DNA of 64,000 nucleotides from Dipetalonema caudispina. Lineage: Eukaryota > Nematoda > Chromadorea > Rhabditida > Onchocercidae. The stretch is taken from positions 1 to 64,000 of the forward strand of contig JABVXV010000282.1 of the NCBI GenBank assembly GCA_013365325.1, in the 5' to 3' direction. How positions within the stretch are numbered: position 1 is the stretch's first letter; each line of letters opens with the position of its first letter. This document shows positions 12,149-25,900 of the stretch, piece after piece. A program made the position numbers and the translations under genes. The notes beneath the pieces are model-generated. The model was not told the origin of the DNA, ran no database searches, and was given only the letters and a program-made list of their open reading frames with translations.

Positions 12149-14999
12149 TTTTATACAAATCGTTATATTTGATTGAGATATTAACTTGAGCACAATGACT
12201 TTAAAAAAAGACGGATTATGTTTCGAAAAGGTGGCAGATAATTTGAAATTAAGTATTGAATTGCCAAACAACATGTACCTAACAATACTTATATATTGAC
12301 GAAGTATTACTAGTTACTAGTTCAGAAGCTAAAGAAATACCGACTCCTTGATGAATTCAGAAAGATGAAATTTTGTATCCAGCCCAATTTATTTTTTATG
12401 TTTTATAAATAATTATACTAAAACAAGTGAATAAAATAATATGCCGGCAGTCAGCATGCATACATAACTTTGATTAAGTGGAAAATTATTTTTATAAAAC
12501 TATCCGAATGGTTCCAAAACAACGTAGTGTTGCTAATTTAAACAGCACAATCTCAAAGGAAAATGAGCTTTTCGTTTCAGCAAGGACTAAAGTTTAACAA
12601 TACTTCTTCAAGGGAAATTAGTCAAGAAATCATATCTATATCCTTGGAAATGAATACTTTTCATCTTTTAGAATAAGTTGAAGAAATTAATTCATCACGA
12701 ACTCTTTTTGTACGGAAGGAAACCAAGAACTCATAAGGGCAATGCACATTCTTTTACCCAACTGTTCGAAAAGAAGGAACTGCGAGGCTACCCTGGTATC
12801 TTTGAACCTGACCAATAAAAATTTAGCCAACAAAAACAAACAACATTAAACTGCTTCATCAACAAAACTTAGAACCAAGGAAACTGATCCTAACTCGGTA
12901 AATTAATCAAACCACTTCGAAATAACAAAGAAAAATAATGTATGCTTCCTGTATGACGGACATAAGACGAAATGCGCAACAAAGTAAGGATGACCCTTGT
13001 TTCATGGTTTAAAAAAATCAGCAATTAGATACTAGTTGAAGTCCTTCCACAGAAAATAAGAACAAAAATAATGGGGTCATAGGCTGCCTACATAACAAAT
13101 GGATTTCCAGCCGTGAAACAAGAGTTTGAAATTTTATATATATAAATAAGCTTGGTACATGGTATGATTTAAATTCCCCTTCGCCAAAAAAACGGAAAAG
13201 TTTGTAGTCGCCTTTTACGATTTGTTACCAGACAGAAATAAGCGCCTATAAAGTTAGTCTCAGTTATTCCTGATGATATCGGTGCTCACTTACTACCTGA
13301 CATCGCTTGTCCAATTTTAAAAGACAAGTTTACTTGTTTTTCAAATGCACTTCCGGACGGTTGTAGAAATCAGTGGAAGCAGTACAAAAATGTGTGCATT
13401 CTAAGGCGCGTAGGTGGCATTCCGCTTTGCTGTAAAAAACCAATCCACCAATGAGAAAAAGAAATCGTCTTCCGTCTCGTCGAATGAAATATGTTTTGTA
13501 GAACATATGACGGAAGCTTGAATGAAATCAGATGAATTTAATATAAGATCATTTCGCATAGCGAGAAGTGTTACACTACATTTTATGGTAGTTCAAATGA
13601 CACTAATTCTCGTTGCAAGGAGTACATAAAAATGGAACTCGTAAAGGTTACAAATCTTGTCTGAGTGTCAAAGTTGGAGGACAACGACAAAGTGAATTAT
13701 TCTGATGTCGATGCTATTGTACTTATTATTACGGTATTCGGAAAGAAACTCAGTATTGAATAACCAGCAGATTTGTCCACTTTAAAGTTGTATAATTTCT
13801 GGTAAATACAAAACAGTGCAACAACATTTCTTGTGGAGCAGTGCTTTATATAGCAAAGTAGTGGACACCTTAATCATAAACCCCCGAAAATGTAGCGACA
13901 ATTTCTTCTCTACTAATGGACACTTTGAAACCCTAATCGTCACATTCATAACATAAAATTGATTTCTCAAGTTATCAACACTGGTCTAACATTAACACCT
14001 AACTATACCTCCGCAGAACAATGCTAAGATTTATGGAGGTCAAAAGAATGTATGTTCAAATAATTCCAAAGCAACAAATAATTTAACGCTGCTTGAACTG
14101 TTATTCGAACAATAAAAAAGCAATCATTGTACGGCTGTAATAATCCACCTGAAACGAGTGCAGTAATACTTCAAATTTGTTATTAATGGAATTGATGACG
14201 ACGCTAATAGTTATAATTGTAACCTCTTGATAACTTATGCAGCTTACAAAGCATCACGAAAGTACGGTCGTGGTGTGCGATCCTTTCCACCTCTCATTGC
14301 GTCTTTTCTGGAAGTGGCATAATGATGAGGAACGAGAGAGAAAGTATGGATGACGGTAAAGTGTAGTGTCGACATGTAAACGTCCTTTTCAGCAAAATCG
14401 AAAATAAAAAGAAATCTAGCTGAAAACTGTGACAACAATAACAGAAATAGGCAAGAAGGGAGAAACACTAGCATCAACGACAACCGATGACATCCCATCC
14501 AGCCTTTCCAAGAGGACAAGGACCATGGCAAAGATACGATTGCAGCAACAAATGTGGGATGACTGGCAAAGCCAAGTCTCCTTCCTTAATCCAAGCGAAA
14601 AACTTCTGTGCATCATATCGGGCAAAGCGTAGTTCATCATATACATAAGTAAAAGTGTAGCGGACATGATGAATAACTATCTTGCAATGCAAATGTTAGC
14701 AGTAATTAATGCCGGTACCACTAAAACCGGCGATGAGTATTCTCGATTCGCCATGTCCTTCCTCCTCTCTATTGTTTTCCATGGACTCCATGGATTTTAT
14801 CTTTTCTGCACAATTCATGGAAAATAGTCCGAAAGTGAATATAACCTATTTTCCCCTACCGCATTGAATGAAAAATCTAGCGGTGGAAATCTCTTCTTCC
14901 TCCACATTCAACTGACCTCTTTCAAGAAAGAAAGCTAAATAATTCATATTGTGGAAAATGTTAAAACTTCCATACATTCATATTCAAATTTACCTACCT

Positions 15000-15684
15000 T
15001 AAAATATCTGGGAAACGGCTCAAAAAAGAGATTCGATTTCAGTTCCTAACTCATACCATAAAATCCTTTAAAATATCATCTCACTCTTCCTAGATAAATG
15101 ACGATTGATATAAAATAACAACGCGAATATACTCCAATTACTCCTCAGATATATCAACTGATAATTTTGAAAAACTTCACCAAATCGCTGCAGTAAGCCT
15201 TTAATATTTATATCAAAAAATAGCTGGCGCACTGTCCCAACATCTTCATTCAAGACACGATACACACATCCAGTAAATTCTACGCCATCAGTCCACTACA
15301 CAAACCATTCTTCAAAACTATTCCAAATTTCAATAGACCATTTAGCGAAAAAATGTCTCCTCAGAAATTTGGCAAACCGATGATGATATGTAATCTACCG
15401 ACTCTTCAGCCTTTGTACCCCTCCAATTCCTTCGTGTGATCCAAACCTTTCGTTGGAAAAATAGAGAACGAGGGGGTCTGCATCTATGAGATATAAAATA
15501 CATCGAATAGATCTGTACTTTTTGTTTTTTAGCAATTTTCCATGGATACCAAGTTTCAAGCTTATTTCACCAACAGTATGGACGAAATGGTGACGTAAGA
15601 AGGAAAGGGAACCAGGCAAATAAAAGTCGACATGTATGTGAGGCATTCCATACGCTCTTGTTAGCGATCTCATTCCAAAATCAA
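15000..15684 (-). pseudogene. Possible decayed coding sequence with in-frame stops
   Basis: One minus-strand frame reads from about 15684 down to 15000 with about six stops in 228 codons, where about fifteen would be expected by chance at this base composition. Blocks between stops look protein-like: GMPHIHVDFYLPGSLSF and the following 70 residues (15673-15395), RFAKFLRRHFFAKWSIEIW (about 15383-15305), and LNEDVGTVRQLFFDINIKG with flanks (15265-15068). The stops are not removed by obvious introns. No family is recognised. It may be an old gene copy, or partly chance. Confidence 0.3.
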
Positions 15685-16577
15685 TAAAACTTGTACTCTT
15701 ATTTTAACTCGATATCGGCCACAGACTGAGAACGAAGATGCTGCTGATGAACAACTGCAGGCCCCTAAGCACACCAAATCAGATCGTCTCCGCTTATTTG
15801 CCGACTTCGTTTAACTTTTTCACAAAAAAAATCAAGAGAAAATAAGTCCTCCACTAAACTAACCTGAACTAATCAGTAGTTATATTTCCTCATTATTGCA
15901 TATATCACACTTAGTCAGTAAAAAGCTTCCAAGAATATTGGAACACGGGAAGGCAATGCTATCCACCGTCTGTGACAAATCAGTAGAATAGACTGGCGAA
16001 TAGGCAATATCACAGGCCTGACCACCTCAGGTTAGTAAAATCAATTTCTAACGGTTCAAAATCAACTTACATGGAACGTTCATTTCGCTTCAGCAACAGA
16101 ATCCGATATTGAAACGCCTCCATAAAGCACTAAAAAATTAATTAAAGTGTGAATACACTTGGGAAGTAATGTTCAACCAAAACACTGGCTGCAAGTTAAA
16201 CATGCAAATGCGGAGTCTAACAGCGTAGGGGTAGAAAAGAAGGAAGCGGAGGGGTGCATAGGAAGGAGGAATGGAGAATATGAGGATGAGTTAAAGGAGG
16301 AAAATGAACACGAATGATAAGAAAACTTGCTCCCAAAGGTTAAAGCCTTGAAGATTGAAAGGGAGATGTTGAACTTTAGGAAGACCAGGACGGCAGTGAT
16401 GATAGCCGTTGTCCGATATGCTGACAACCAGCTAACCACACTGCCACCTGGTAAACCCCGTTCCATATTTGGAAATTTCTGACTCCTCATTTCGTTTTAT
16501 ATTGGTAGCAGAAGAAAGCTGAAACTCAAAACAACTTTGGAAACAAATAGAATACAATATTAATGACAATAACATTT

Positions 16578-16774
16578 AATAATAGTAATAATAACAATAA
16601 TAATAATAATAATAATAATAAGTAATAATAATAATAAGTAATAATAATAATAAATAATAATAATAATAATAATAAATAATAATAATAATAATAAATAATA
16701 ATAATAATAAATAATTGATAATAATAATAATAATAAATAATTTAATAATAATAATAATAATAATTAATAATAAT

Positions 16775-16806
<32 letters not shown>

Positions 16807-16842
16807 ACAATAATTAATAATAATAAATAAATAAATAAATTA

Positions 16843-16903
<61 letters not shown>

Positions 16904-16904
16904 T
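16578..16904. repeat. Imperfect (AAT)n microsatellite, about 330 bp
   Basis: A long run of AAT/ATA triplets interrupted by AATAAT-to-TTAAT variants. It marks the left border of the extremely AT-rich gene desert. Confidence 0.97.
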
Positions 16905-18081
16905 CATTGCTGTATCGTAAAAATATGGACGAAAAGAATTGAGAAATGATTCATAGAGTATAGTGAAATGAGATGAGAGAGAGAGAGAGAGAGAGAAAAA
17001 AAAAAAAATAAACGAATAGAAAAACGATTGACATCGATTGTGAATAACGATGATTTAATGAATTTATCTTTCATTCATTTGAAATTGGAAAGAAATAGAA
17101 ATTAAAAATTAATTAAGAAACTATTCGAAACTTACAATCTATTTAAATATGATAAATAGATGATAAGTTCATTTAACAATGATAATTGTAATTTTGATTG
17201 TACTTGCATGTTTATGAAAAGGAATGCAGCTGCAGTTTTAAGCATGATGAAAAATTCAATGCATATCTTTTTCATATGCATACATCTGGTTATACTGATA
17301 GTAGCAATGATAAATGATAAGAATAATCATAATTGTATCAATTAATGATGATATTTGTTAATGAATAGAAATGTTTTACTGCAATAGTAACTTTATAATT
17401 CATTATTATTACTTATTGTAAGATTAAATTTAAACAGAGAAATTTGATAAATGAGTAATTCTTCGAATTCTTGCAGGTTTTTTTTTTTTTGTTGATGATA
17501 TCTCATTGCTGAAATATTAACCTGTTTCATTAATTAAAACTACACTAATAATTACTTAAAAAAAATTAATGAATTTTATACCTGAAATTATTGTAGAATG
17601 TTTCAGAAATTAACTCAATGCTCATATAGTAGTGATAATTTAGTAAGTTTGGAACTTTTTTAAATTTAAATATTCCATAGTCTTTTTTGTAATTAAGAAA
17701 AAAAAAATGTAATTGGGGGGAAAAGAAAAAACAAAAAGAAAAGGAATTAATAAGCCTAAAAGAATTTAAAATAATGAAATCATAAAAATAAAAGTAATCA
17801 TATAAGTATATAAAATGGACCTTTTTTTTTTTTTTTTTAATTTTATTTTAATTATTTTTAAATATATCAACATAAATTTACCCTATTACCACTAAATAAT
17901 ATCTCATCCCTTTTTTTTAAAATGATTTATAGATTCAGTAAAAGTAATGATTTTAAAGTTAGTTCAACAATTATATGCCAAACCCTAAACCTACTGTGTC
18001 ATTCCTTACATTGATAAACTATAGATGATGATAACATATTACCACCCATGTGGTGATGACATGTCCCCTCTTGTCTACTTG

Positions 18082-18101
18082 CTATCTCCCTCTCTCTTTC
18101 T

Positions 18102-18133
<32 letters not shown>

Positions 18134-18137
18134 CTTT
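18082..18137. repeat. CT-rich dinucleotide run
   Basis: Imperfect (CT)n tract with TTT and CCC interruptions, one of several similar polypyrimidine runs in the desert. Confidence 0.9.
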
Positions 18138-19595
18138 CAATAATCTTATACCATTTAACAAAATGTATATACAATGACATTTTTGCAAAAGGCGACGTCA
18201 AACAATTTCAAGAATGCGAACAAATTACGATAGCTTGAAGTGTGTCCGATCATAAGCCTTATAATGTAATTATTGCTTCCTTCCTTTTTCTTTCTTTCTT
18301 TCTCTCTTTCATTCATTCATTCTTATTATCATCCTATCAATTGATCTATTCATTCTTTTTTACTGATATCATTGATCATTAAAAAAATTGGATGAAAGAT
18401 TTCTTCTTTTCTTTTCTTTCATTTCTTTTTTTTTTTTTTTCTTTGCAATTATACCGTATCATCGTATCGTGTTGTATATTTAGCTTGTTGAGAATGAAAA
18501 AGTCAAATTCATTCATGGCATGATATATTATTTCCATCCATTACTTCTCATCTCCCATTAGATGCAAATAACATTTGATATTACAATTAATTTGTTGTTA
18601 TAATTGTGATATATTTTATTAATATTACTAAAATCTCTTCACTGTTTATTATATTCTTTTGAATAATAATTTTATGATACTTAAATTTACAATAGGATTA
18701 ATTAGAATAGAATAAACGAAATAGTTTCAATGTATCGGTAATAATCAAGAAATTTCAATCTTCCTTTCATTAATTTAAATTATCAAAACATTAGTTAAAC
18801 TTCATTAGTTTAATTTTTTTCTTTTTCTGTTACTTTCATAATATTCCAAAAATAACCGAATTTTTAAGTTAAAATTAATTGATCGATATTGAAAGATGGA
18901 TAGGATGACTTATCCTAAGCTGTTTCAAATATACCACAAAGAAATGATATGATATACAAAATATATTTATTACTTTTGCTAATAATCGATCAAATTCTAT
19001 TCAATCAATTATTCCTAATTTTACTTCAAAAAAACGAATAAAAATTTCAGCAAACAAGAAAAATAAAAATACAAAAAAAAAAAAAAAAACAAATCACGAA
19101 ATTTCTGTTTTCCATTCAAAACAGTTCGCATTCTCTAGATTCCATCAAATCTCCTTCTCAACAATATCAATCCCTGCTCTCTTTCTCTCTCTCTCTCCCT
19201 CTCTCCCTCTCTCTCTCTCTCTCATTGGAACTATTCCTGTAGCTCTCTTCTTTCTTCCTCTTCGTTCTCCTCAATCTGATAAACAATGTCAGGGAATGAA
19301 CCCATTTTCGAATGACTTCCATGTATCACATATATACTACTTCTTCATTATAGTACCAATACCCATTTAACAGTTTCATCATGTAAACAAATTTCAGTAA
19401 TCAAATTATTTCAATACTTCTTTTCATTTCTAATATTACTTCTTACAACTATTGAAATTTAAAATGTAAAATAATTACTTTATTATTCATTCAAATCAAT
19501 ATCATTATTTTAAATCCAATAAAAAATAAAAAAAAAAAAGAAAAAATTATTGAAATAGAAATAGAGAAAATATCCTTGTAGTAATATGATAGCAT

Positions 19596-19603
19596 GCAAA
19601 AGG

Positions 19604-19636
<33 letters not shown>

Positions 19637-19645
19637 AATAAAAAT

Positions 19646-19682
<37 letters not shown>

Positions 19683-19727
19683 AAAAGAGAAAAAGAATAA
19701 TTGTATAACATTAAAAAAAAAAAAAAA
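19596..19727. repeat. Cluster of long poly-A tracts
   Basis: Three A-runs of about 34, 30 and 16 nt separated by short AT-rich spacers. Such tracts are prone to assembly and length errors. Confidence 0.93.
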
Positions 19728-19969
19728 ATTACACTATATGATTAAATTACATCTTTTACAATAACTACTAAATATAACAAAATATTTTTATTAATTTTTT
19801 AAAATATTTTAATCTAATCTTTTAATAATTTTATTATTATTATTTTTTACAATTAATATTAACATTATATATGATTAAATTATTTAGTAATAATGAATGA
19901 TATTAATACAATTATTAACAATAAAAATTTCATCTAATATCATTTTAAAAGTATGAAAATTGTTTCGAG

Positions 19970-20002
<33 letters not shown>

Positions 20003-22910
20003 GAAAGAGAAAAAGAAAAAAAGAAAAGAGTGCAAAAATGGTGACGAATTAGTAATGTATGAGTATAAAGAATGTGCGCAATGGTATTATATATATTTTA
20101 AAGGGGTATAATACATTTTGGTTCTGTTATCGAAACTAATAGATTTTTGCCATCTTTCAACCAAAAAAAAAAAAAAAAAAATTCTCCACCCTTTTACTAA
20201 TCATTCACTGTTCTTTCATTTCTTTTCCCCTTTCTTTCTTCCTCTTCCATCTTTTCATTTCTCTTTCTTTTCCATTATTTTATATCAAACATTTTAGGAA
20301 ATTTTAGGAAAAAAACATCTCTCTTTCTCTTATATTCTATCTAAGCATTTTTCTATTTCTATCTTAATAAATATCTAGTTTTTTTTTTTTCTTTTTTTTT
20401 TTACCCTTCCCTTTCTCTCTCTCTCTCTCTCTCTCTCTTTTATTTTCCTTCTTTTTCTTCTTTCCTCTCTTACTATTTTCTATTTTCAACATAAAATCAA
20501 GAGTACATGATTTGTATTCTAATCATATCTTCTCCCTATTCTATTTCTTTCATCTCATTCTCTTCATCTTCTAATTTCTACTTCATTTTGGGATTAAATA
20601 TTTGAGAGAGAGAGAAAGAGAAAGAGAAAGAGAAAGAGAGAGAGAGAATTATTAGAATGAGATTATATAATAAATGATGCCAAAAAAAAAAAATTATCAA
20701 TTTATATGAATTGTTGTTAGATTATTAAATGATATAAAAATATTTAAAAGTAGCAATTCCTTTATTACATCAATTTTTTTTTTTTTCAAATATTCCAAAT
20801 GATAAGATTTAAGCATGGAAAATCACGGGAATACCAATAATGAAATATATCAATTATTGATTAATTTTTTAAAGTGTTGTTTTTTGTTAAACATCAAATT
20901 GCTGCTGTAAGTTCTTCTCCTCAATGTTCTCCCTCTCTCTCTCTCTCTCTCCCTCTCTCTCTCATTCATTGCTTCTATCCTTCACAAATGATAATATCTT
21001 TTGCCATTTATTTGTCTGCCTGTGCCTCAATCAATAAATCATTGTAACTGTCTCAAATTTCCGCCTTTTTATTTTGAGTTCGTCGTGCAGAAAATGATAA
21101 ATTGCGCCCGTTGAACGGAAATTAGAAGAAATGAAAAAGAAAAAGGGAGAAAAAAGAAAAAAAGAAAAAAAAAAAGAAGGAAAAGAGCGGCCAATCATTT
21201 CATTGGATAGTGTCGAAAAGAGATGTTGAACTTAGCACAGATATAAGATTGAATCGAATCAGATCAAATCGGATTGAATCAGATAGGGAAAAAGTGTTGA
21301 AGGATGCAGCGTAAAATAGACGTAGACGTCACCATGGACGAACAGAGCTTGGAAGTGATGATTAATGTGATATGATATGTGATAAATATATGTGTCGTAA
21401 GTAGGCAGACAGAATGGGATAGAATGGGGATGAAATGTACGATGGCAAAATGGATCGATCGAACCCATTGAACCTTTTACTCTGTCATGCAGCAGAACTG
21501 ACACTACCCCCACAAGCTTCTTCTCTATCTTGACCTCAAGTTTTTCCCCCGTTCCCGCTCTCTCGATAACGATGCTTTACTTCCCATTCTCGACTATTTA
21601 CGACCCCTCATTCACATATACAGACCCTATTATTTAGATGTACCCTTGCCCTCTTTTCTTGCTTAGTATCCATCATCTTATCGTGTACTTATTATTCTTC
21701 ACTACTACTACTACTACTAACTACTACTATTGCTGTCGTACGTCATCACTGTCCAGCACTGTTATCAACATCGTCAATATGTTGTGCGCAGAAAAGATTA
21801 TACTCTCATTATCATTGTCACTATAAATGTCATCATTACTACTTGGTCATTATCTTTATTGTCAATACGTACAACTATTGCCCCTCCAATCACTATCATC
21901 AATATCATTAAAACTAGGACATCGCTATAATCGTTATCAATGACAGATAGTAAAGTAATAATGATAATCACTCTAACAACAACTACTTCTATACTTAAAC
22001 TAAAGAGAAACATCTCGAAAGAAAGAATTCCGATAGAAATTTTGTAAAAATCAAAATTAATCAAATCCTGAAATTAAAACTCCTCTAAAATAAATTTATA
22101 GAAGATTTGTAAGAAATCCAATTTTTTTTTATATGAAATTCAAAAAAAAAAAAAAAACATGAAATTATTAACAAATATTTTAAAAGTTTTACATTCAAAT
22201 TCAAACACATTTTTTTTTACAAAAAAATTTTTCATTCATCTAAAATTACAAAAATACATCTAATCATTATATAAATTTGATCACGTATAAAAACATTTCC
22301 TATATGTTAAAATTATCATATTATAATATTATCACACTTATAATTGTTGTAATAGAAGAAGAATGAAAAGAAAAAAAAAAAAAAAAAAAAAAAAGGAAGA
22401 GAAAATGCGATAGAATATGTCGTAACTTTCACTGTCATTTAAACAATCTATAAAGTGTATCTATCAATCATTCTTCTTCCTCTTTTCCTCAAATCAATTT
22501 TATAATAGAAATAGAAAAAAAAAAAAAAAAAAGTTTGCAAAATTGTATAAGTCTTTTCTAAATTTCTTCCTTCTCTCTCTCTCTCTCTTTGATAATTTTT
22601 ATAAAGGATCTAATAAATAAACATATACTTTTATTTTATCTTATAATTTTCCATAAAAAACTTTAAAAATATTACGGATTTTATAATAAAAACCGAAGAA
22701 TAGATACAATCGTCTTTTTCGTTTATAATATTATTTTTTTACTGAAAAAAAAAAAAAAAAACAGTCAAGAATGGTTGAAATTTTCTTGATAAAAAAAAAA
22801 AAGAAAAAAAAAAAAAAAAAGGAAAAAAGAAAAATTGAAGTTGAAAGAGAATCATCAAAGATCATTAAAAAAAAAAAAAACAATTCAGACGAAAAGGACT
22901 GGAAAGAATT

Positions 22911-22992
22911 CATGTATGTATATGTATGTGTATGTGTATATATGTATATGTATGTGTATGTGTGTATGTATATGTATGTGTGTGTATGTTTG
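22911..22992. repeat. TATG/TGTA tetranucleotide repeat
   Basis: Imperfect TATG and GTGT units over about 80 bp, adjacent to long A tracts. It gives rise to spurious open frames on both strands. Confidence 0.92.
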
Positions 22993-25900
22993 TATGTTTT
23001 CTTAATAAAATATAAAAGCATCAATTTATCTAACTTTTCAGTGATTGCAATTAGTGAAATGGAAAAGCGAAAGATCAGAATATCCATCACAGTAACCCAT
23101 CGTTATTTCTAATTTTTCTTTTTTTTTTCTTAAAAAAAAAAGAAAAGAAAAGAAATTTGCACATAAGAATTTTTCATTACAGAAAATATTTTTTAATGAT
23201 TAAATTAGGAAATAATTAAAAATTTTACAAAAAAAAAAAAAAAAAAAATCTATTATTTTGTTCTATTATAAAATGATTATCATTTCTTCAAACAAACATA
23301 CATTATTGAAATTTTTTAAAAAACAAAAAATTTTATTTTAAAAATTATGCAAATTACTAGTTACTATAACTATTACTACAACCACTACTATTACTTATAT
23401 AGTATGACAGTAGGAAAATATTCAAACATATTAACACAACTATCATCAGTCAATCGGATTGTCAATATTTGAGCAAAAAGTTTCAAGAGTATTAAAATGG
23501 AATGAAATTTATATCATAATTAACCTTCTCTTACCAAATTTCTCCATCCTTGTCATATATTTTTCTACTTTTTATCTCTTTTCAATCTATCATATCCATT
23601 CACTCTTTCTCCCGCTTTTCACCGGTCCATTTATTACAATCCATACTGTAAACTTCCCCGAAAACTAATGTCCTCTTTAATTTATTCAAGCATTAAAAAT
23701 GGCAAATGATATTTGATTTAACAATTGAATAGAATAATTGTGTGCATTGGTACTTTTTTTTTTTTTTTTTTTTTTTTTACATTCTTTTAAAATATCAGAC
23801 TAAACTGAATATGTTATAAAGATAAAAGATACAAAGGTCAAAGGATACAAATTCAATGTACAATAGAATTCAGATTAAATATTTCTGTAAAATTGATAAA
23901 TAAAGAATTGAAGCACAATAAATAGTTTATTACAGAAGAATATGAACTTCTCAAATATTTCACTTTTTGAAAGCATTTTTTGCAACGCTTCTTCGATCAG
24001 CAATATCATCATCCAATGTCAATTTTCCTACTTTAACTCAATTTCATGATACAGACACACACACACACACACATACAATAAAATGTCAAATTAACAATTA
24101 AACATATGTGTATCAATCATCATCATCATCATTTGGTTTAAATTAAATTTTATTTTAAATTTAAAACGAATAGATTAGGTATTGGTTAAAATAAAATTTT
24201 TATTGAAAGCTTATTTTTACAACCAATATCTTTTTTCCCGAGGCAAAATTCACTTACGATTTTGACAGATCACCAAAAGATCAATCAGTGCACATAATGA
24301 AAAAGCAATGCTTGAGAATTGAACTTTTCGTCTATATTTACAAGAAATTAGGGCCTGAAGGATTAGCTTTAGATAGGAAAGCATAACAAAAAAAGGTAAA
24401 GTTCATTCGAACAGATTGAAAGACCTGCTGATATTAGTAAAATTTTATTGAGGTAAGAAAAATTCTTCCTCAACAAATTTTCCAAATTGAGAGAGAAACT
24501 TTTTAGGAATTCTGAATTTTTCTTTTTCATTTACGATTGCTGTATGGTAAGATTTGAACGCATAATATTAATAACACTCAATTATTCGTCTTTTTTAAAC
24601 TTAAATTTTCATACTTTGCATTGTTTGTGAAAATAAAACAATACGAACAAACTAATCGAATTGATATATTACTAAAAAGGTCAAAAAAAAAAAAAAGGTA
24701 GATCTATTATAGGCTAAATGGATCCTAATTTTTGATGATTAAAAAGGTGAAATTGAAACGAGACCGTACAATTTCATATTTGGACCGGTTTTTTAAAACG
24801 AGTATCATTACCTCACATGCATACAGTAGTATCGAGGAATGAGGCAGACCAACAAAAACGGAATTTACGTAATCAAAATAACACATTTCAGGGCCTTATT
24901 TGAAAAAAGTGGGGGAGAAAAAAAAAAAAAAGAAAAGATTGTCAAATTGGAAAGATTACAAAGAAAAAAAAAAAAAAAAAAAGTAATAATAGAAAAAAGA
25001 GATGATATTTTGGAAGTATGCCATACTAATTTTATGATTGAAAAAAGAGCACTTTTGTACTTTCATAAGGTATATAATTCAACGCAAAAAATTTTAATTT
25101 AATTTAATTTTTCAAATTTCTAACTTAGTTTACTTCATTTGAATTATTTGAACATTCTCAACTGTTGTCTACTTATGGTTTATTTCTTTCTACAACAAAA
25201 TCGATCCATCAAAAGGGGTTGTGGAAAGATTGAAAATCTTGAAACTTACAAATAGCAATAAAGCAATTGTTACAACAACTATTGGCTTATCGAATGCCAC
25301 AAGGGAATTTATTAGCACTTTTTAACAATAACAGATCCATTCTTCTTACACTACCTTATTCATCCATCTTATAAAAATTTCAATATGAAAAGATTTTCTT
25401 AACATTTAACGCCTCTTTTAACAAAATGCTAATTTGACAGGAAAACAATTTGCGTAATTTCTTGTTGAAATAAAAAATTTAAAAATTGAAGAATAGAAAA
25501 TCTTTTTGTCAGCAACAATTGCAAAGATCAAAATTCAGTGAAATGTTTTCTTAGTATATCAAATTTAATTTTTTTTCAGAAAGAGAAATGTTAAAATATC
25601 CTCCTCCTGCACTTCTTCAATGTTCCAAATAGAAATTGACTCGTATCAGAAAAAAATTTTTTTTTTTTTTTTTTTTTTTGTTCGATATCTGTTCACTATA
25701 AAAATTAGGGATTTATTCTTTTTAACAATTACTGATAAGAAAAAAAAAAATCAGAGAAATAAGAAATGAATAACTGACATGCATTCATATCATTACTGAT
25801 AATTTTCTCTGGAAAAAGGAAGTATAAAGTTAGATAATGTAAAATGTTAAATTAATTACCACAAACTAAATAGATCATTAATTGAAATGTAAGTTAGTTA

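Larger units (their letters stand above)
10667..16570. other. Unresolved region with coding-like segments
   Basis: Base composition here is less skewed than in the desert to the right. Several stretches look coding but no gene model could be closed. On the minus strand, 12056-12148 reads RCLFGITKWLEERND... to a stop after an ATTTTCAG acceptor. From about 15684 to 15000, one minus frame runs about 228 codons with only six stops. A second minus frame runs from about 14930 to 14474 with few stops. Four small minus exons at 16490-15969 can be joined with good splice sites. On the plus strand, 13267-13411 is a cysteine-rich open segment. No domain is recognised. A degenerate gene, or a gene with many tiny exons, is possible. 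Confidence 0.4.

Noticed and set aside
14244..14692. Overlapping frames on both strands as a definite gene
   Set aside because: Both strands look equally coding, no family is recognised and splice sites do not settle it; kept only as part of the unresolved region.
16370..16465. tRNA-like A-box and B-box on the minus strand (GTGGTTAGC ... AGTTCAACATC)
   Set aside because: The boxes are too far apart, the B box is degenerate and no cloverleaf or acceptor stem could be drawn.
10667..16570. Nuclear insertion of Wolbachia DNA
   Set aside because: Such insertions are known in filarial worms, but no bacterial protein could be recognised in any frame.
22731..23112. Long lysine-, phenylalanine- or tyrosine-rich frames on both strands
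   Set aside because: They are translations of poly-A/T and TATG repeats.
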